Shown piece after piece: positions 54,032 to 64,000 of a DNA stretch of 64,000 bases. Within the stretch, counting starts at the first letter, position 1; every line of letters starts with the position of its first letter. Source of the DNA: Elasticomyces elasticus (taxonomy: Eukaryota > Ascomycota > Dothideomycetes > Mycosphaerellales > Teratosphaeriaceae). The notes beneath the pieces are model-generated. The model ran no database searches and was not told the origin of the DNA. It saw nothing but the letters and a program-made list of their open reading frames with translations. Made by a program: the position numbers and the translations under genes. Location: contig JAVRQT010000012.1 in NCBI GenBank assembly GCA_035926095.1, positions 1,054,001 to 1,118,000 of the forward strand, written 5' to 3'.

Positions 54032-56137
54032 GGTGATTCGAATCGTGCGTCTCGTTGAAAAGGCGAGGTCGGACAGCCCAGCGGCGGATGAGTGGGAGTG
54101 AAAAGAATCGCCATATCTGTAGAGCTCGCACGACTCTTATCTACTTCAAGGACATGCAGATTGTCGCCGCTTTACCCGTGCCATTGACCGAACGAAGACG
54201 TCGATCCCAAGCCTTGCCAAGCTTTAATAAGATTGCTAAGCTTTCCTTTCAAAAGCTTTCACGTCCTCTTCAACGAAAACCAAATCTACGAAACGATTGC
54301 ACTCCTCGACCTGTCCCGGCTTCTCTTGAAAGCACGTGTGAAGAGATACGACAGTGAGATGACGCGTGTAATCGAGGGTGGTGAACGCCACCGCGAGAGA
54401 GGAGCAAGCCGAGCGGAAGTCGGCGAGTTGACGCGCAGCTTTTGCTACATCCGGATGCACACCCGTCCAGCACGATTATGCACGAACGCTGAGCATTCTG
54501 GCGCGCTTGGCTTCCGCGTACACACCATGCAGTCTCTTGCTCTAAGCCAGTGTCGTGGTCTAGCAGCCAAGAAGAGCAACCAAAAGCTCGAAGCCTTCAA
54601 TTCCTGGAGCAACACTGCCAGGAGCCCAAAGAATGAGGTGGACTGTTCCATAGCTGCTGCGTGGGAGCATTCAGTACGATCTGGGGCCAAGCATATCTGG
54701 GTGGAGTGAAGACAAAGTGTTCATCAAACAGGAAGCAGAATCATTGCCAGTGTCGTCCGGTTCATCACAGTAGCACGCCTTTTTTGTCCATAAGGTCGAT
54801 CAACCACGGCCAGGACTACCGGTACACTTGTCTGCAGAATGGCAGAAAGAAAATTCTGCGGAACAGCCGTGGCCTCTCTAGCGGTCGGCAGAAGTTGGTG
54901 TGTTCAAAGTCGCTGTACAACCGGGATATGGCCTCCGTCCGCCAGAACGGACCCTTTCCAGACTGCGCACGCTTCTTGCCTTGGCCTCGTCGGCTCAGGA
55001 CGTGGGTGAGGCTCCGTCCAGGAATACGACTGCTTGCTCGAAACATGCCGCAGAGATGCATACTGAAACACTGCCGTTACTCATACATATACTCGTGTCC
55101 CGGTAGCTCACCCCGACTCATTGCTCATGCGCAACAATACCTCTCACACATGGCCCCAACATCAGTGTGGTCTTACCTCCGCCATTGCTTGGACTTTCGT
55201 GGCACGGCATGTGCGGCCCTCGTTTGCTGGCTAGACACTGCCGATGTCTTTGCATACCAAGCTCTGAAGGGCGCACTGCCGCGGTGCTTGTTGTGTCATC
55301 CATAACACTCAACAGACGTGCACACGGTACTTACATGCTCGACCTTTCGATGCACTGCGACACCACTGAAGCCGTGCTACTTCTGTCTCTAGGTACCGTA
55401 CATTCAAGCGTCCATCGAGATGCGAACACTTTTCGTTCGTAAGTTGATATCACCATCAAGCTGACCATTTATGATTTATCCTTATGTTTCCACAAGGGCT
55501 GTACCATGAAGCGAAGATGAGGCAAATCCTTTCACAAGATCAGTGAGTGTCGCCGCACTCGCTTCAAATTTGACGTATAGCTGACATCGGTTTACGTGTC
55601 TAGTGAGCTGCATCTCCTTGAAGTGCCCGGAGAACGTGTGGAGCTACGATGGATGCACCCGAGGTCATTTCAACGTTCCGAAGCGGCCCTCACAGTAACG
55701 TTTCGTCAAGACAGGCCGTCGGAAGTCACTGGGTCCAATTTGAGTGTGCTCGCCGAGGTATCGAGTACTACTGCGATCCAACGTGTAATAGTGTTCACTT
55801 GCTCCGCCAATGCAGTGAAGTAATTGAGGTGCAGATGCTCGGTGGCACCAGTTGTGTGAAGTGCATGTAGTGTTTGTGTGACTTTACGTCGCTCTTTCTG
55901 AATTCGTCGTCCGCAAGCGCTTGCGCAGCCGCTTGACTCATCGTCTGCACTAACTTTTCTTCTTCTTCACAACATCAATAACAACTGACCTTGTCCCCGA
56001 ATGAGCGCACACACTCAACACACTCACACGCTTCGAACTGAGACAGTCACATTCCTCGCTACAGCACGTGGAGCGCCTACATCCACCCGCCTCGCAATGC
56101 GCAACACCACGGCAATCTAACACAATCGCCACAAACT
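54032..56137. other. Intergenic, no gene supported
   Basis: About 2.1 kb. Plus-strand open frames at 54233-54709 and 54661-55305 overlap each other, are Cys/His/Arg-rich in a way typical of non-coding frames, and match nothing I know. The last 200 bp before 56138 are C/A-rich and look like the promoter and leader of the next gene. Confidence 0.45.
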
Positions 56138-57601
56138 ATGGAGAGCCCCAATCGCCGCATCACCGACGCATACCTGATCGAGCTTCACTACATCAAAGCG
56201 CTGTATCTGCAAAAGCAATACAGACAATGCATACAGTCGTGCCGCGACGTACTGAAGGCCGCTGCAGACAGCATACAACACCCACTGCAGCAGACGTTCA
56301 TCAGCTTCTACGTTGCACTATCACATGACGAACTCGCACGCCTGATGCACGAGAACTCTCAGTCAAAGTTGCCAGCTTTCAGACAAGCGGCGGAATTCTA
56401 CAAGGAAGCGATGGAATCACTGTCCTCACTGGAGGTGGACACTGCAGACCGACCGTCTTCACATTCGCCGTCAAGCGATGATCCGTTCACGGACAGCCCA
56501 CCAACCACATCTAATGACCGATTTCAGACGCCGCGCGAGCATGACTATGATCCATTCAACTACGCAACGCCATCATTTCCCAACCTCTCGTCATCACCAC
56601 CAACACAGCTCGACTTCAACGATCTTCCTTCAAGGTCTCCACAAACTAGCTTGCGGGAGACGAGCAGCTCTGATCTCGACAGCCATTCAAGCTTCGACCA
56701 GATTGTCACACCGCATAAGATCCTCGAGCGTGATGCATCTCGTATGTCACTCTTGGATACCGTTCCGAGATCGATGAGTCGCATAGCTCTTTCGAATCAC
56801 TTGGAGCGAGATGTGTCGCGCATGTCCTTGCTCGACGATACTCACAAGGCTCCGGTTATCTCCAGGTTCCCACGTAGCACATCTCAAGGCTTGATGAAGC
56901 CGATTAGATTGGGGTCTCCACCCACAGCCTTCCATGTCCCGCCTCGACTTCCGTACAGCGGGAGTACTGCGAGCATGTCAAGGCTGCCGAAGTTCAACAC
57001 AGCACGAGCTAAATTCAGATCGCCGCCGCGCGGCTTACCGGTGTCGATCAGCGAGGAGTGGTCAGAACCAACACCGCCTGTATCGCCACTGACCTTTGGC
57101 GTAGCCAAGTCGGATAGTTCCACAATCTCGCCCCTGTCATTGGAGACAACAGTCCGCGGTAAGACGCCGCACGGGCATGACGATGAGAAACTGAGCTCGA
57201 GAAGCCATCTTGCGGATCACGTTGTAGCAATGCGAGCTCAGCTCGAGACACACCTTCGTCTACTCGACCAGGCTATGCAAGGGACTCTGACAGCACAAGC
57301 TAAGCGTGCCGCCAGCCGTGCATCGAGCGCGCCATCAAAAGGCACACCACTCAAGTCCGATCGGACAAGTGCTTCCAGCTACGCGACACCGATGAGCTCA
57401 ACGAGCAATCGTGGTAGTGTCTCGAGTGAAGGCAAACATCTACCAGCGTCACGTAGCTACTGGTCGTTCACTCCTGTAGATGTCAGAGCGGAGGAGCTGC
57501 GCAAGAGGGTCGAGGAGGGCAGAAAGAGAGGCTGGGCGAGGACGAGGTTCGACAGAGAGAAGTATGTTGTGTTGGCGGAACAAGCGTGGGCGGAGCTATA
57601 G
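56138..57601 (+). CDS. Conserved-looking hypothetical protein with TPR-like start
   Basis: Single-exon protein of 487 residues. The first 100 residues form paired helices of TPR style: YLIELHYIKALYLQKQYRQC, then HPLQQTFISFYVALSHDELARL and FRQAAEFYKEAMESL. The remainder is Ser/Pro-rich and probably disordered, with an 11-residue motif ERD-x-SRMSLLD present twice (codons from 56726 and 56804). The last 40 residues are again helical and basic (AEELRKRVEEGRKRGWARTRF). I do not recognise a named family. A scaffold or adaptor role would be in keeping with a short TPR plus disordered tail, but is only inference. Confidence 0.7.
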   Translation: MESPNRRITDAYLIELHYIKALYLQKQYRQCIQSCRDVLKAAADSIQHPLQQTFISFYVALSHDELARLMHENSQSKLPAFRQAAEFYKEAMESLSSLEVDTADRPSSHSPSSDDPFTDSPPTTSNDRFQTPREHDYDPFNYATPSFPNLSSSPPTQLDFNDLPSRSPQTSLRETSSSDLDSHSSFDQIVTPHKILERDASRMSLLDTVPRSMSRIALSNHLERDVSRMSLLDDTHKAPVISRFPRSTSQGLMKPIRLGSPPTAFHVPPRLPYSGSTASMSRLPKFNTARAKFRSPPRGLPVSISEEWSEPTPPVSPLTFGVAKSDSSTISPLSLETTVRGKTPHGHDDEKLSSRSHLADHVVAMRAQLETHLRLLDQAMQGTLTAQAKRAASRASSAPSKGTPLKSDRTSASSYATPMSSTSNRGSVSSEGKHLPASRSYWSFTPVDVRAEELRKRVEEGRKRGWARTRFDREKYVVLAEQAWAEL

Positions 57602-57983
57602 TGGATTAGAAGTGACATAGAAGCTACATTTGTGTCATAATGGCTAAGCTGTCGGCAGATACCCCTCGAAATGGCTGACTACTTCGCGCGACTGTCAGCT
57701 GGCAACCATCCTTTTCCTGTCTTGCGTACCATGTGCTATCGCAGTAAACAAAACTCGGGATGATGAGCATCTCTGATCGCTAAACATGTATGCGCCGTCA
57801 CGCTCGGATCAATGTCTGTACCGGAACCTTGTCAATGGTAGAGACCACCTTTGCTGTCTCCGCTACTGGGCGCTATAGCAGTATGGATCTAGCTGCTACG
57901 AGCATCTCCGGTCTGCTATGCGGTGCATCAGTCGATTCACTCAGCTCGTTACATATGCTGGGCGACTGCCAGACGTGAGAGGG

Positions 57984-58404
57984 ACGGCCGACCATACCTA
58001 CCATGGTATCACATCGACATAACTGCGTACCTCAGCACCTTAGCACCTCGGATTACTACTAACAACCTTAGAAGTCGGCTTAGAGAGGGCATCTCGAAGC
58101 GCTAAAAACTCCCTCAAGTCGTCGAGGTACGGAGGTGCGCAGGTACTTAGGTGCCTAAATTACGGAGGTGCCTAAGTCGCGGACCTTAACGGTATATCGA
58201 AGACAAACCCTATATAGCCGTATCGGAAGTGTAAAGGGTACCGTAATAGGGTCTAATAGGCCGGCGAGGGATCTAGAAGAGGTTACGTATTACTTATTAG
58301 TAAGGTCGAATAAGGTGAATTATAAAGGTGCGGAGGTGCGGAGGTGCTGAGGTGCTGAGGTGCTGAGGTACGTGATGTGATACCATGTTAGGTATGGTCG
58401 GCGC
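57984..58404. mobile_element. Candidate MITE with terminal inverted repeats
   Basis: A ~420-bp segment with matching inverted ends. The left end at 57988 reads CCGACCATACCTACCATGG and continues TATCACATC; the right end, read in reverse complement from 58401, gives the same with one mismatch over 28 bases, then CGTACCTCAGCACCT on both sides after an 8-10 nt difference. The subterminal parts carry repeated AGGTGC words (for example GAGGTGCTGAGGTGCTGAGG near 58341-58367). Flanking 8-mers TGAGAGGG (57976-57983) and TAAGAGGG (58405-58412) could be a target-site duplication with one mismatch. The interior is rich in TA and has no open frame, so it would be non-autonomous. Confidence 0.65.
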
Positions 58405-58639
58405 TAAGAGGGTCACTTACCGTCTCAGTCTTGTGCTTCATTTCGACTGCCGAAGTCTACCATTCCCGTCGAAGCAGCAAGCAAATACATGCCGTCGAGC
58501 TGCCCCATTGCGCTTGAGGACATGAAAATGCTTTCGAGACGCAGCCGCAGTACCTTTGCTGTTTCCTGAGCAGAGATAGGATCAAACTGGTAAGGTGCGC
58601 AGCTCCGATAAGCCATGCCGTGCACGTGCCGGCCTACTC

Positions 58640-60010
58640 GGATCGATGCCCATATCAAGGGTGCGTCAGTCGTGAGGTCTCCACTTGTTGTCTTGTTGTT
58701 TTTCCAAACCCGATCATGAAGTACATCCATCTCGCCGACTCAGTAAGGACTCGCTGCCATTATGCTCAGCTCGATACCTACATTGGGCGCTTGTCAGCTG
58801 TTGAGATGCTCCATCGCTGTCTTTGGTATTTCTCTGCTGAATACACCCATCTTGCCGAATCAGCAAGACCTATCTGCCAGTGCCTTCGACTCGATACCTT
58901 TATTGGGCGCTTGTCGGTTCCGAGATCTTCGTTTGATCTCTGGTGATATGTCTAAGCCTGACCATGAGATGGCATCCATCTCACGTATGATACAGGAGCC
59001 GTCTGTCGTAGAGCTGGCCTATAATCGACTAAGGAGATGCAATGCTCTTGGGATACGGCTGAACCGTTGTAATAGAGTTGTGGCCAGAGATAGATCGGGT
59101 AATATGGACATCCCCGTCCTGCCACAGAGGATAAGCTGGTGTACTCTGCCCGACACCTAGGTAATGCACTTGTCAGCTGCGAGATCTCCAGTGGCTACTT
59201 TGTGGTATTTCTCGGTCAAATCATGCAGTGCATCCATTCCGCCTGATCTGTAAGAGCTTTTCGTCGTAACATTGCCCTACCAAGGCATGTCCTGAGGGTA
59301 CAGCTGCGCCACGTTGCCGATCCCGCCGCCAGTGATAGCATCGACAGGGCATGCGAGCAACCCTGTCCTGCCACATAGAATCCACGCTGACCCATTCTGC
59401 TCGACGCCTACGTAAGGCACTGGTCAGCTGTGAGATCTCAGAGTGTCTTACCCGTGATGCTGTAGGATTAACCATGACTTACGCCTAGTATCTCGGCCGC
59501 TTCTTGCGAAACTGGCTGGTACGACGCATCATGCCGCATTATTCCAGTCTATGTGGCAAGAAATCATCCACCATGATGCTGCCCTGTCATGGGTTAGAGC
59601 GTTAGTCGGATAATGCGAGCATCTCCGTCGAGCCACTTCAAGTATAAGCTGTTGCGCTCGGCTCGATGCCCACGTTGGGTAAAGCACGGGTTCCGGGGCG
59701 AACCTATTCTTTATGCGTGGTGTTGTTGAATTTGGTGACAACTGATGCATACCTCGCCAAGTTGCTTAGATCTAGCTCCGCAATATTCTCGCCCATTTGA
59801 CAAGAATCATCCGCCGTTATGCTGCTCCATCGTGTGCTCGGCCGATCTCTATGATAGCATCAGTAGGGCAATGTAAGCATCTCCGTCCTGCCACACGGAG
59901 CCTGAGCTGATGCACTCTGCTCGACGCCCACGTTGGTTACATTGCGAGTTGTGGGATGCACCTATTCTTTTGTTCGTGATACTGTTGAATTTGATCCCGC
60001 CTGATGCCTA
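58640..60010. repeat. Decayed tandem repeats, ~125/255-bp period
   Basis: A degenerate word of the type CTCGAYRCCYA recurs at 58644, 58772, 58892, 59151, 59402, 59664 and 59922, spaced 128, 120, 259, 251, 262 and 258 bp. A second word, GTCCTGCCACA-like, recurs at about 59115, 59364, 59626 (degenerate) and 59884. Between them are fragments similar to the 3' end of the neighbouring astacin gene on the same (minus) strand: LYPQ-coding boxes at 59291 and about 59046 resemble that at 60271. No long open frame survives. The rest of 57602-60235, apart from the TIR element, has nothing else I can name. Confidence 0.6.
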
Positions 60011-60235
60011 TCTCAGTGAGCAAGCAGGACCTAGCTACCGCTAACCTGGCCGCTTGTCGCTAGAATTCTGGTGCCACGCAATGGTCCTCGATGCTCTCGC
60101 CAATTCGGCAAGAGTCATCTACCGCAGTGCTGCCCTTCCATGTACTAAGACATGTCAATTTTCTCAAATAACTCCGTCGCACCCCAGATATCCGTAGAAT
60201 TCAGCTGTGTCACACCCTGGATGTCGACCGCAGGA

Positions 60236-61437
60236 TTACCACCCATCGCTGCCAGAGACCTTGATAAGGCCCTGGGGATACAGTCGCACCACGTTATCAA
60301 TATCGCCCTGGGAGATCTGGCGCTTGCCCACGATTGGGTCGCCACCCGGGAATATCTCGAAATTTGGCTGGCCCTCATATTTTGATTTTCCTTCCATCGT
60401 GGCTCCGATAGGGAACCCGCCGTTTCTCGTGGCAGAAGTGTAGGAGCTGTAGATCATAATAGATACCCAATCAACGTAGTCTCCCATAGCCTCAAAGGGC
60501 ATCCTGTCATCGAACCAGTTGCCCAATATGAAGGGCATTGCAACTTCTAGATAGTAGCCGGCGTATCCTGGGCGTGGGCACACGATATTGATCATGCAGG
60601 CCCTGGATTCCGCTGGGTCGGTGCACTCGGGAATCGGGTGGAGAGTAGGTTGCCCATCTCGGACTGCGGTAATTGCGGCTTTCACCTTTGCTTCAGCCTA
60701 CGAATAGGTTAGTATTGTTGAGCCACCTCCTCGTTCGCACGGGTACTCACGTCATCGAAGCCTATGAGAGCCTCGCAGTGGAAATCAATGTCCTCGTCTC
60801 GATCTGGGCGCTGGTGCTCATGCTCGAGACCTATTACGTGACCCAGCTCGTGTACGGCCTCTGCCACCTTCAGTACGCGGTTGCCTGGGTCGCCGAACTT
60901 ATACCCGCTGATACGCATGTAATGACGCCCGGCACGATTCGAGCCGTACTGATAGCCGACGGAAGCATGACTTCCTCCATCCTCGGAGGAGATGCGGAGA
61001 GTATCGGGTCGGGAGTTGACCGAGCATTCGCACTCGGCGATACCCTTGCAATCGGGGTCCGTGACGAAGCGATGCGCACTCTTACTTGTTGCGGGTTCCC
61101 AGTGTTCGAAGGCCGTTGCAAAGAGAGGCGGGAAGTTGCCGACGGCCCAAGCACCCACGAAGCAGTAGTAGATAGGCGCCTGGTTGCCGTTTGCTGGATC
61201 AGTGACCGTAATAGGCCAGGGGCCCAGATCAACGCCCTGACCGCGTTGATTGGGCACACCGTAAGACCGAGAACCGAGGATATTGGTGGAGTTTGTGGTA
61301 GAATTTGTGGTAGTGTCCAGGAAGAAGTCCGTGTAGAAATCTGGGGTGGGACAGGCTGAGCAGGCCATGAAGAGAAAGCTCACCAGCACGAGCAGGGTGG
61401 GGCCCAGCATCATGGTGGAGGCCGAGTGTGGATGCAA
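60236..61437 (-). CDS. Secreted astacin-like (M12A) zinc metalloprotease
   Basis: Two exons, 60751-61437 and 60236-60697; the 53-nt intron at 60698-60750 starts GTGAGT, has branch TACTAAC and ends GTAG. Product 382 residues. A signal peptide (MMLGPTLLVLVSFLFMACSA) follows a short leader; an internal Met at residue 9 is an equal start. The zinc site is the full astacin form, HELGHVIGLEHEHQRPDRD, near residue 200, and the Met-turn is SIMIYSSY in exon 2. Cysteines and N-x-T sites fit secretion. The end is uncertain: after LYPQG the frame closes with GSDGW, while the +1 frame stays open to 60145. Decayed copies of this 3' end lie just downstream. Confidence 0.85.
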
Positions 61438-61778
61438 GATGTTGTGAAGTGCAACCTTGTTGCTTGGGTTGGTGTGAGTCGATGATGTTGAGAGGATGTG
61501 TTGGATGGAAAGAGAGCGGAAAGGTCGTATCTCTTATAGTCCTGTGAGAACAGCAACTCACGAAAGCACAGACCGTTCATGCCAGCATGTGACGACGCTC
61601 ACTGCCTCTGCAGAGAGTGAAGGTCATCACTGAAGGCACAAGCTCGCATGTGCAGCGGAGTGAAGGAGCATTGGCCTCACATGTAGCTGGCGAGTGGGAG
61701 TTGTGAGTAGCACCACGAGTATACCAGATTCTGTTTCGACTACCTCCTGCTCGCCCGCGACGATTTATGCATTCTGGC
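61438..61778. other. Intergenic, upstream of the protease gene
   Basis: A 341-bp gap; it should contain the protease promoter and the 3' end of the F-box-like gene. No gene seen. Confidence 0.45.
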
Positions 61779-62531
61779 CTATGACCCGACGAGTCCCATC
61801 GTTTTCTTGAACGCTTCCCATACCTCGAGAGTAGCACAACGATTACTCGTGATTGTGACTTGTGCACCCGGTTTGCAACGCAGACGCATAAGAGCCTTGA
61901 AAGTTGCGGTTGCGGAGCCGGCTGGAGCGAGATCGAGGCTGAGCCGTTGTAATTCGATGTCTCTATCGGCTGGCAGTAGGCCGATCAGAGTGTAGACACG
62001 GCGAGCGACTCTCTCATTACCAAATCCGGGGCTCGTAAGGCTTAGGTGGTGAAGTTTTGTGATACCACCAAGAAAGCTGCATCCCGTGTCGGACCTCGCA
62101 TAGCCATAGCTTATCTTTTTCGAACTTCTGATATTGACATGGAACTCCGTTGCCTCGTATAGTACAGGAATGGTCTCGGCAGACATGGTCTTACACGCCA
62201 ACGGAAGTGCAAGCAGGTCGCAAGGCATGCGGGTTACGAGAGACGTCAAATTTTCAGTCCGGTATCTGAAGACTTGATCATCGTCGATGAGAACCTCGCA
62301 CAGGTAAGTGTCATCGTAGACCATCTCGAAGATGAGTAAGCGAAGCTCTGCAGGCAACTCGAGGAGGCGGCATCGTTCGGGTTGAGGCCGCGAAATATCT
62401 TCTGTAATCTTGGCATCGTCCATAAGCTCTGGAAGCGCGAGCGCATCCTCTGCATAGTTCATGGTGTGATTTGGTATACTATGGATGAGAAAGGTTGGTG
62501 TTGATAGAAGAGAGTTGATTACGCGGTTCAC
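61779..62531 (-). CDS. F-box-like (LPxELRLxIF) protein, pair member 1
   Basis: Predicted 250 residues from 62531; Met 24 (62462) may be the true start because it precedes the acidic lead-in to the motif. The key segment is CRLLELPAELRLLIFEMVYDD near residues 55-75, a degenerate F-box/2EXR-type helix. LALPLACKTMSAETIPVLYEATEFHVNI follows, a layout frequent in large fungal families of unknown function. The next upstream gene (62788-63513) has the same order of blocks, so the two are tandem duplicates. Possible protein-binding adaptor; no function can be given. Confidence 0.6.
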   Translation of the reverse strand: MNRVINSLLSTPTFLIHSIPNHTMNYAEDALALPELMDDAKITEDISRPQPERCRLLELPAELRLLIFEMVYDDTYLCEVLIDDDQVFRYRTENLTSLVTRMPCDLLALPLACKTMSAETIPVLYEATEFHVNIRSSKKISYGYARSDTGCSFLGGITKLHHLSLTSPGFGNERVARRVYTLIGLLPADRDIELQRLSLDLAPAGSATATFKALMRLRCKPGAQVTITSNRCATLEVWEAFKKTMGLVGS

Positions 62532-62787
62532 GAGTGAGGTGAGGTCTTGTTAGTGCGACGCTAGCACGATTCGGGTTGGCCGCTTAGCCTTCCACTTCTC
62601 ATAGATCACCTTCGTAAAGGCTTCTGAGAGTCTCAGCATACTCATGGCCAAGTGAATGCTTGGATTCCGCGCTCCGAAAACCTCTTTTCGTTGAATCCGG
62701 TCCGCGATGATACATATACGTTCAGCAGTACAATCCCCTCTTGCACCAGCGTACGCGGAAGCATCATCCTCATGTCTTAGACAGTCT

Positions 62788-63513
62788 TTATACACCATCG
62801 TGAGCCTCGCATAGGCTTGCAGCGTCGCTGAACTTCCGAACAAACTCCCTCGCTAGGTCTGGGGACACACAAGCAGAGTTCCACAACCTGCTAGGCCTGA
62901 CCAATCCGAGAGTCACCTCCGGCTCGCACCTGAGGGTAAGCAGAGCACGTATGACAGGGTCGGCATCTCCCTCGTCGAGCCTTCCAAGACTGAGTGCTAT
63001 GCGGCGCACCATGATGTTCGTGTGGGATGGCAGTGCGTCGATCACATCCATAACCCGGCTGGCGATAACGGCAATATCTTCTCGAGCTCTCAGCACTGAC
63101 ACTTCGTTGATCTTCTTGACATGCTTGAATATAATGCAGCGATCGAGTGGCCCAACATCAGCATCCGGTCTCCTGACTGCTGAAGCGCATATGTCTAGTT
63201 CGATGGCAGTCGCTTCGAACATTACCGGGAGTGCTTCCCGTCGTATCTGGCGGCAGGTTACCAGGAGTGCAGTAAAGTGTGGTAAAATCAGATGGCATCC
63301 GTCAGTTATGAAGTCCGCGTAGACTGTATGGCTGTCAACCAGGACTTCCATTCGATAGTCGCCTTGGTCGTAGACATGTTCGAAAATACGCAAGCGCAGT
63401 TCGCAAGGCAGTTCTAGGAGGCGACATCGAGATGACTTCGTTGTTGCGATAGCAGAACCGCTGCCCACCAATTTACCCACTAGTGCTATGACCGAGGAGG
63501 TAGATCGTGACAT
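62788..63513 (-). CDS. F-box-like (LPxELRLxIF) protein, pair member 2
   Basis: Predicted 241 residues. CRLLELPCELRLRIFEHVYDQ near residues 31-51 matches the neighbour's CRLLELPAELRLLIFEMVYDD, and TALLVTCRQIRREALPVMFEATAIELDI matches LALPLACKTMSAETIPVLYEATEFHVNI. Later blocks also align (MVRRIALSLGRLDEGDADPVIRALLTLRC against LQRLSLDLAPAGSATATFKALMRLRC). A further open frame at 62550-62843 overlaps the end in another phase and could be an extra exon, but I see no convincing junction. Function unknown. The final 487 bp of the window (63514-64000) show no gene. Confidence 0.6.
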   Translation of the reverse strand: MSRSTSSVIALVGKLVGSGSAIATTKSSRCRLLELPCELRLRIFEHVYDQGDYRMEVLVDSHTVYADFITDGCHLILPHFTALLVTCRQIRREALPVMFEATAIELDICASAVRRPDADVGPLDRCIIFKHVKKINEVSVLRAREDIAVIASRVMDVIDALPSHTNIMVRRIALSLGRLDEGDADPVIRALLTLRCEPEVTLGLVRPSRLWNSACVSPDLAREFVRKFSDAASLCEAHDGV

Positions 63514-64000
63514 CCTGGAGTATCCAAAATGACACAGACCTTTTGCTCCTTAGATGCTGTGAGTTCGTGCAGGTGTACGAAGATGGACTGGAGAAGATGA
63601 GCGTGGCGGTGAGGCGAGCAGACTAGCGCAGCGCTAACGTTGCATGATCACCTGACGAGCGATGAAGTGGCCTTCTTGATATCAGAATATGTTCTTCCTA
63701 CCGCCCAAACCCTGCCTTACAAAGACCTCAGCTAGGAGCCTAATCTACGAAGATCCCTCTCCACACTGGGAGTCGCACGCTCCGCCAAAGCCAGGATTAG
63801 GACATACCGTCTTGGTCTGACAAGGTAGTTGTAGATTTGACGGAAAGCTACCCCGAGCATTGCAAATGCTTTGGGACGCGGCAACCTAGATAGACGAGTC
63901 AGCAGCCATATCGTACTCGTGGTTCATTCCACATACAAATGGAATGCCGAAGGCACAAGGCGGAAGATCGTCCGTGATGTCGAGACTGGTATCAGGCTGT

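Noticed and set aside
54661..55305. 214-codon plus-strand frame
   Set aside because: Composition looks random, overlaps another frame and matches nothing I know.
57600..60235. Full-scale RIP-mutated transposon
   Set aside because: The stretch is not strongly AT-rich and no transposase or reverse transcriptase remains are visible; the TIR element and decayed tandem repeats explain it better.

Overview
This is nuclear DNA of a filamentous ascomycete. Most introns are 46-60 nt with GT..AG ends and CTRAY-type branch sites. Fungus-specific genes are present: a class IV chitin synthase, a Skt5/Chs4 Sel1-repeat activator, the conidiation regulator FlbC, a HET-domain protein and an Scm3 centromere protein fused to GATA and Myb domains. 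The protein style suggests Dothideomycetes, but I cannot fix the order from sequence alone. Spliced models given here were built by eye from donor, branch and acceptor signals plus frame continuity.

Layout. 1-1238: 5' part of a GH38 alpha-mannosidase (Ams1 type), cut by the window edge. 1.7-5.6 kb: five tandem minus-strand copies of a small F-box-like (LPxELRLxIY) family, one with an in-frame stop and one that lost its ancestral start. 6-7.2 kb: a frameshifted F-box gene whose intact paralog is at 49.5 kb. 7.7-12.1 kb: a HET-domain gene followed by a HGD-type protein kinase interrupted by one in-frame stop. 13.2-20.7 kb: a divergent pair, Skt5-like activator and class IV chitin synthase. 21.2-21.9 kb: a small secreted protein. 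22.2-30.2 kb: Scm3-GATA-Myb, Atg6/Vps30, a short-chain dehydrogenase and SmG. 31.5-33.6 kb: a secreted amidase with seven exons. 34.6-35.8 kb: FlbC. 37.9-49.1 kb: a housekeeping block with a TPT transporter, Trm82, ribosomal protein P0, a GNAT, Ydj1 and Cdc1/Ted1. 49.5-57.6 kb: intact F-box gene, a Git1-like transporter and a conserved hypothetical. 57.6-60.2 kb: a gene-free stretch with a TIR element and a decayed ~250-bp tandem repeat array. 60.2-63.5 kb: an astacin-like protease and two tandem F-box-like genes.

How genes fit together. The chitin synthase and its activator probably form one complex and share a 1.4-kb divergent intergenic region. Trm82 and P0 share a 193-bp divergent promoter and both serve translation. 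The HET and kinase genes look like a self/non-self recognition neighbourhood. F-box-like genes (nine, in three architectures) dominate both ends of the window and show duplication and decay, in contrast with the stable housekeeping core. No rRNA, tRNA or CRISPR was seen.
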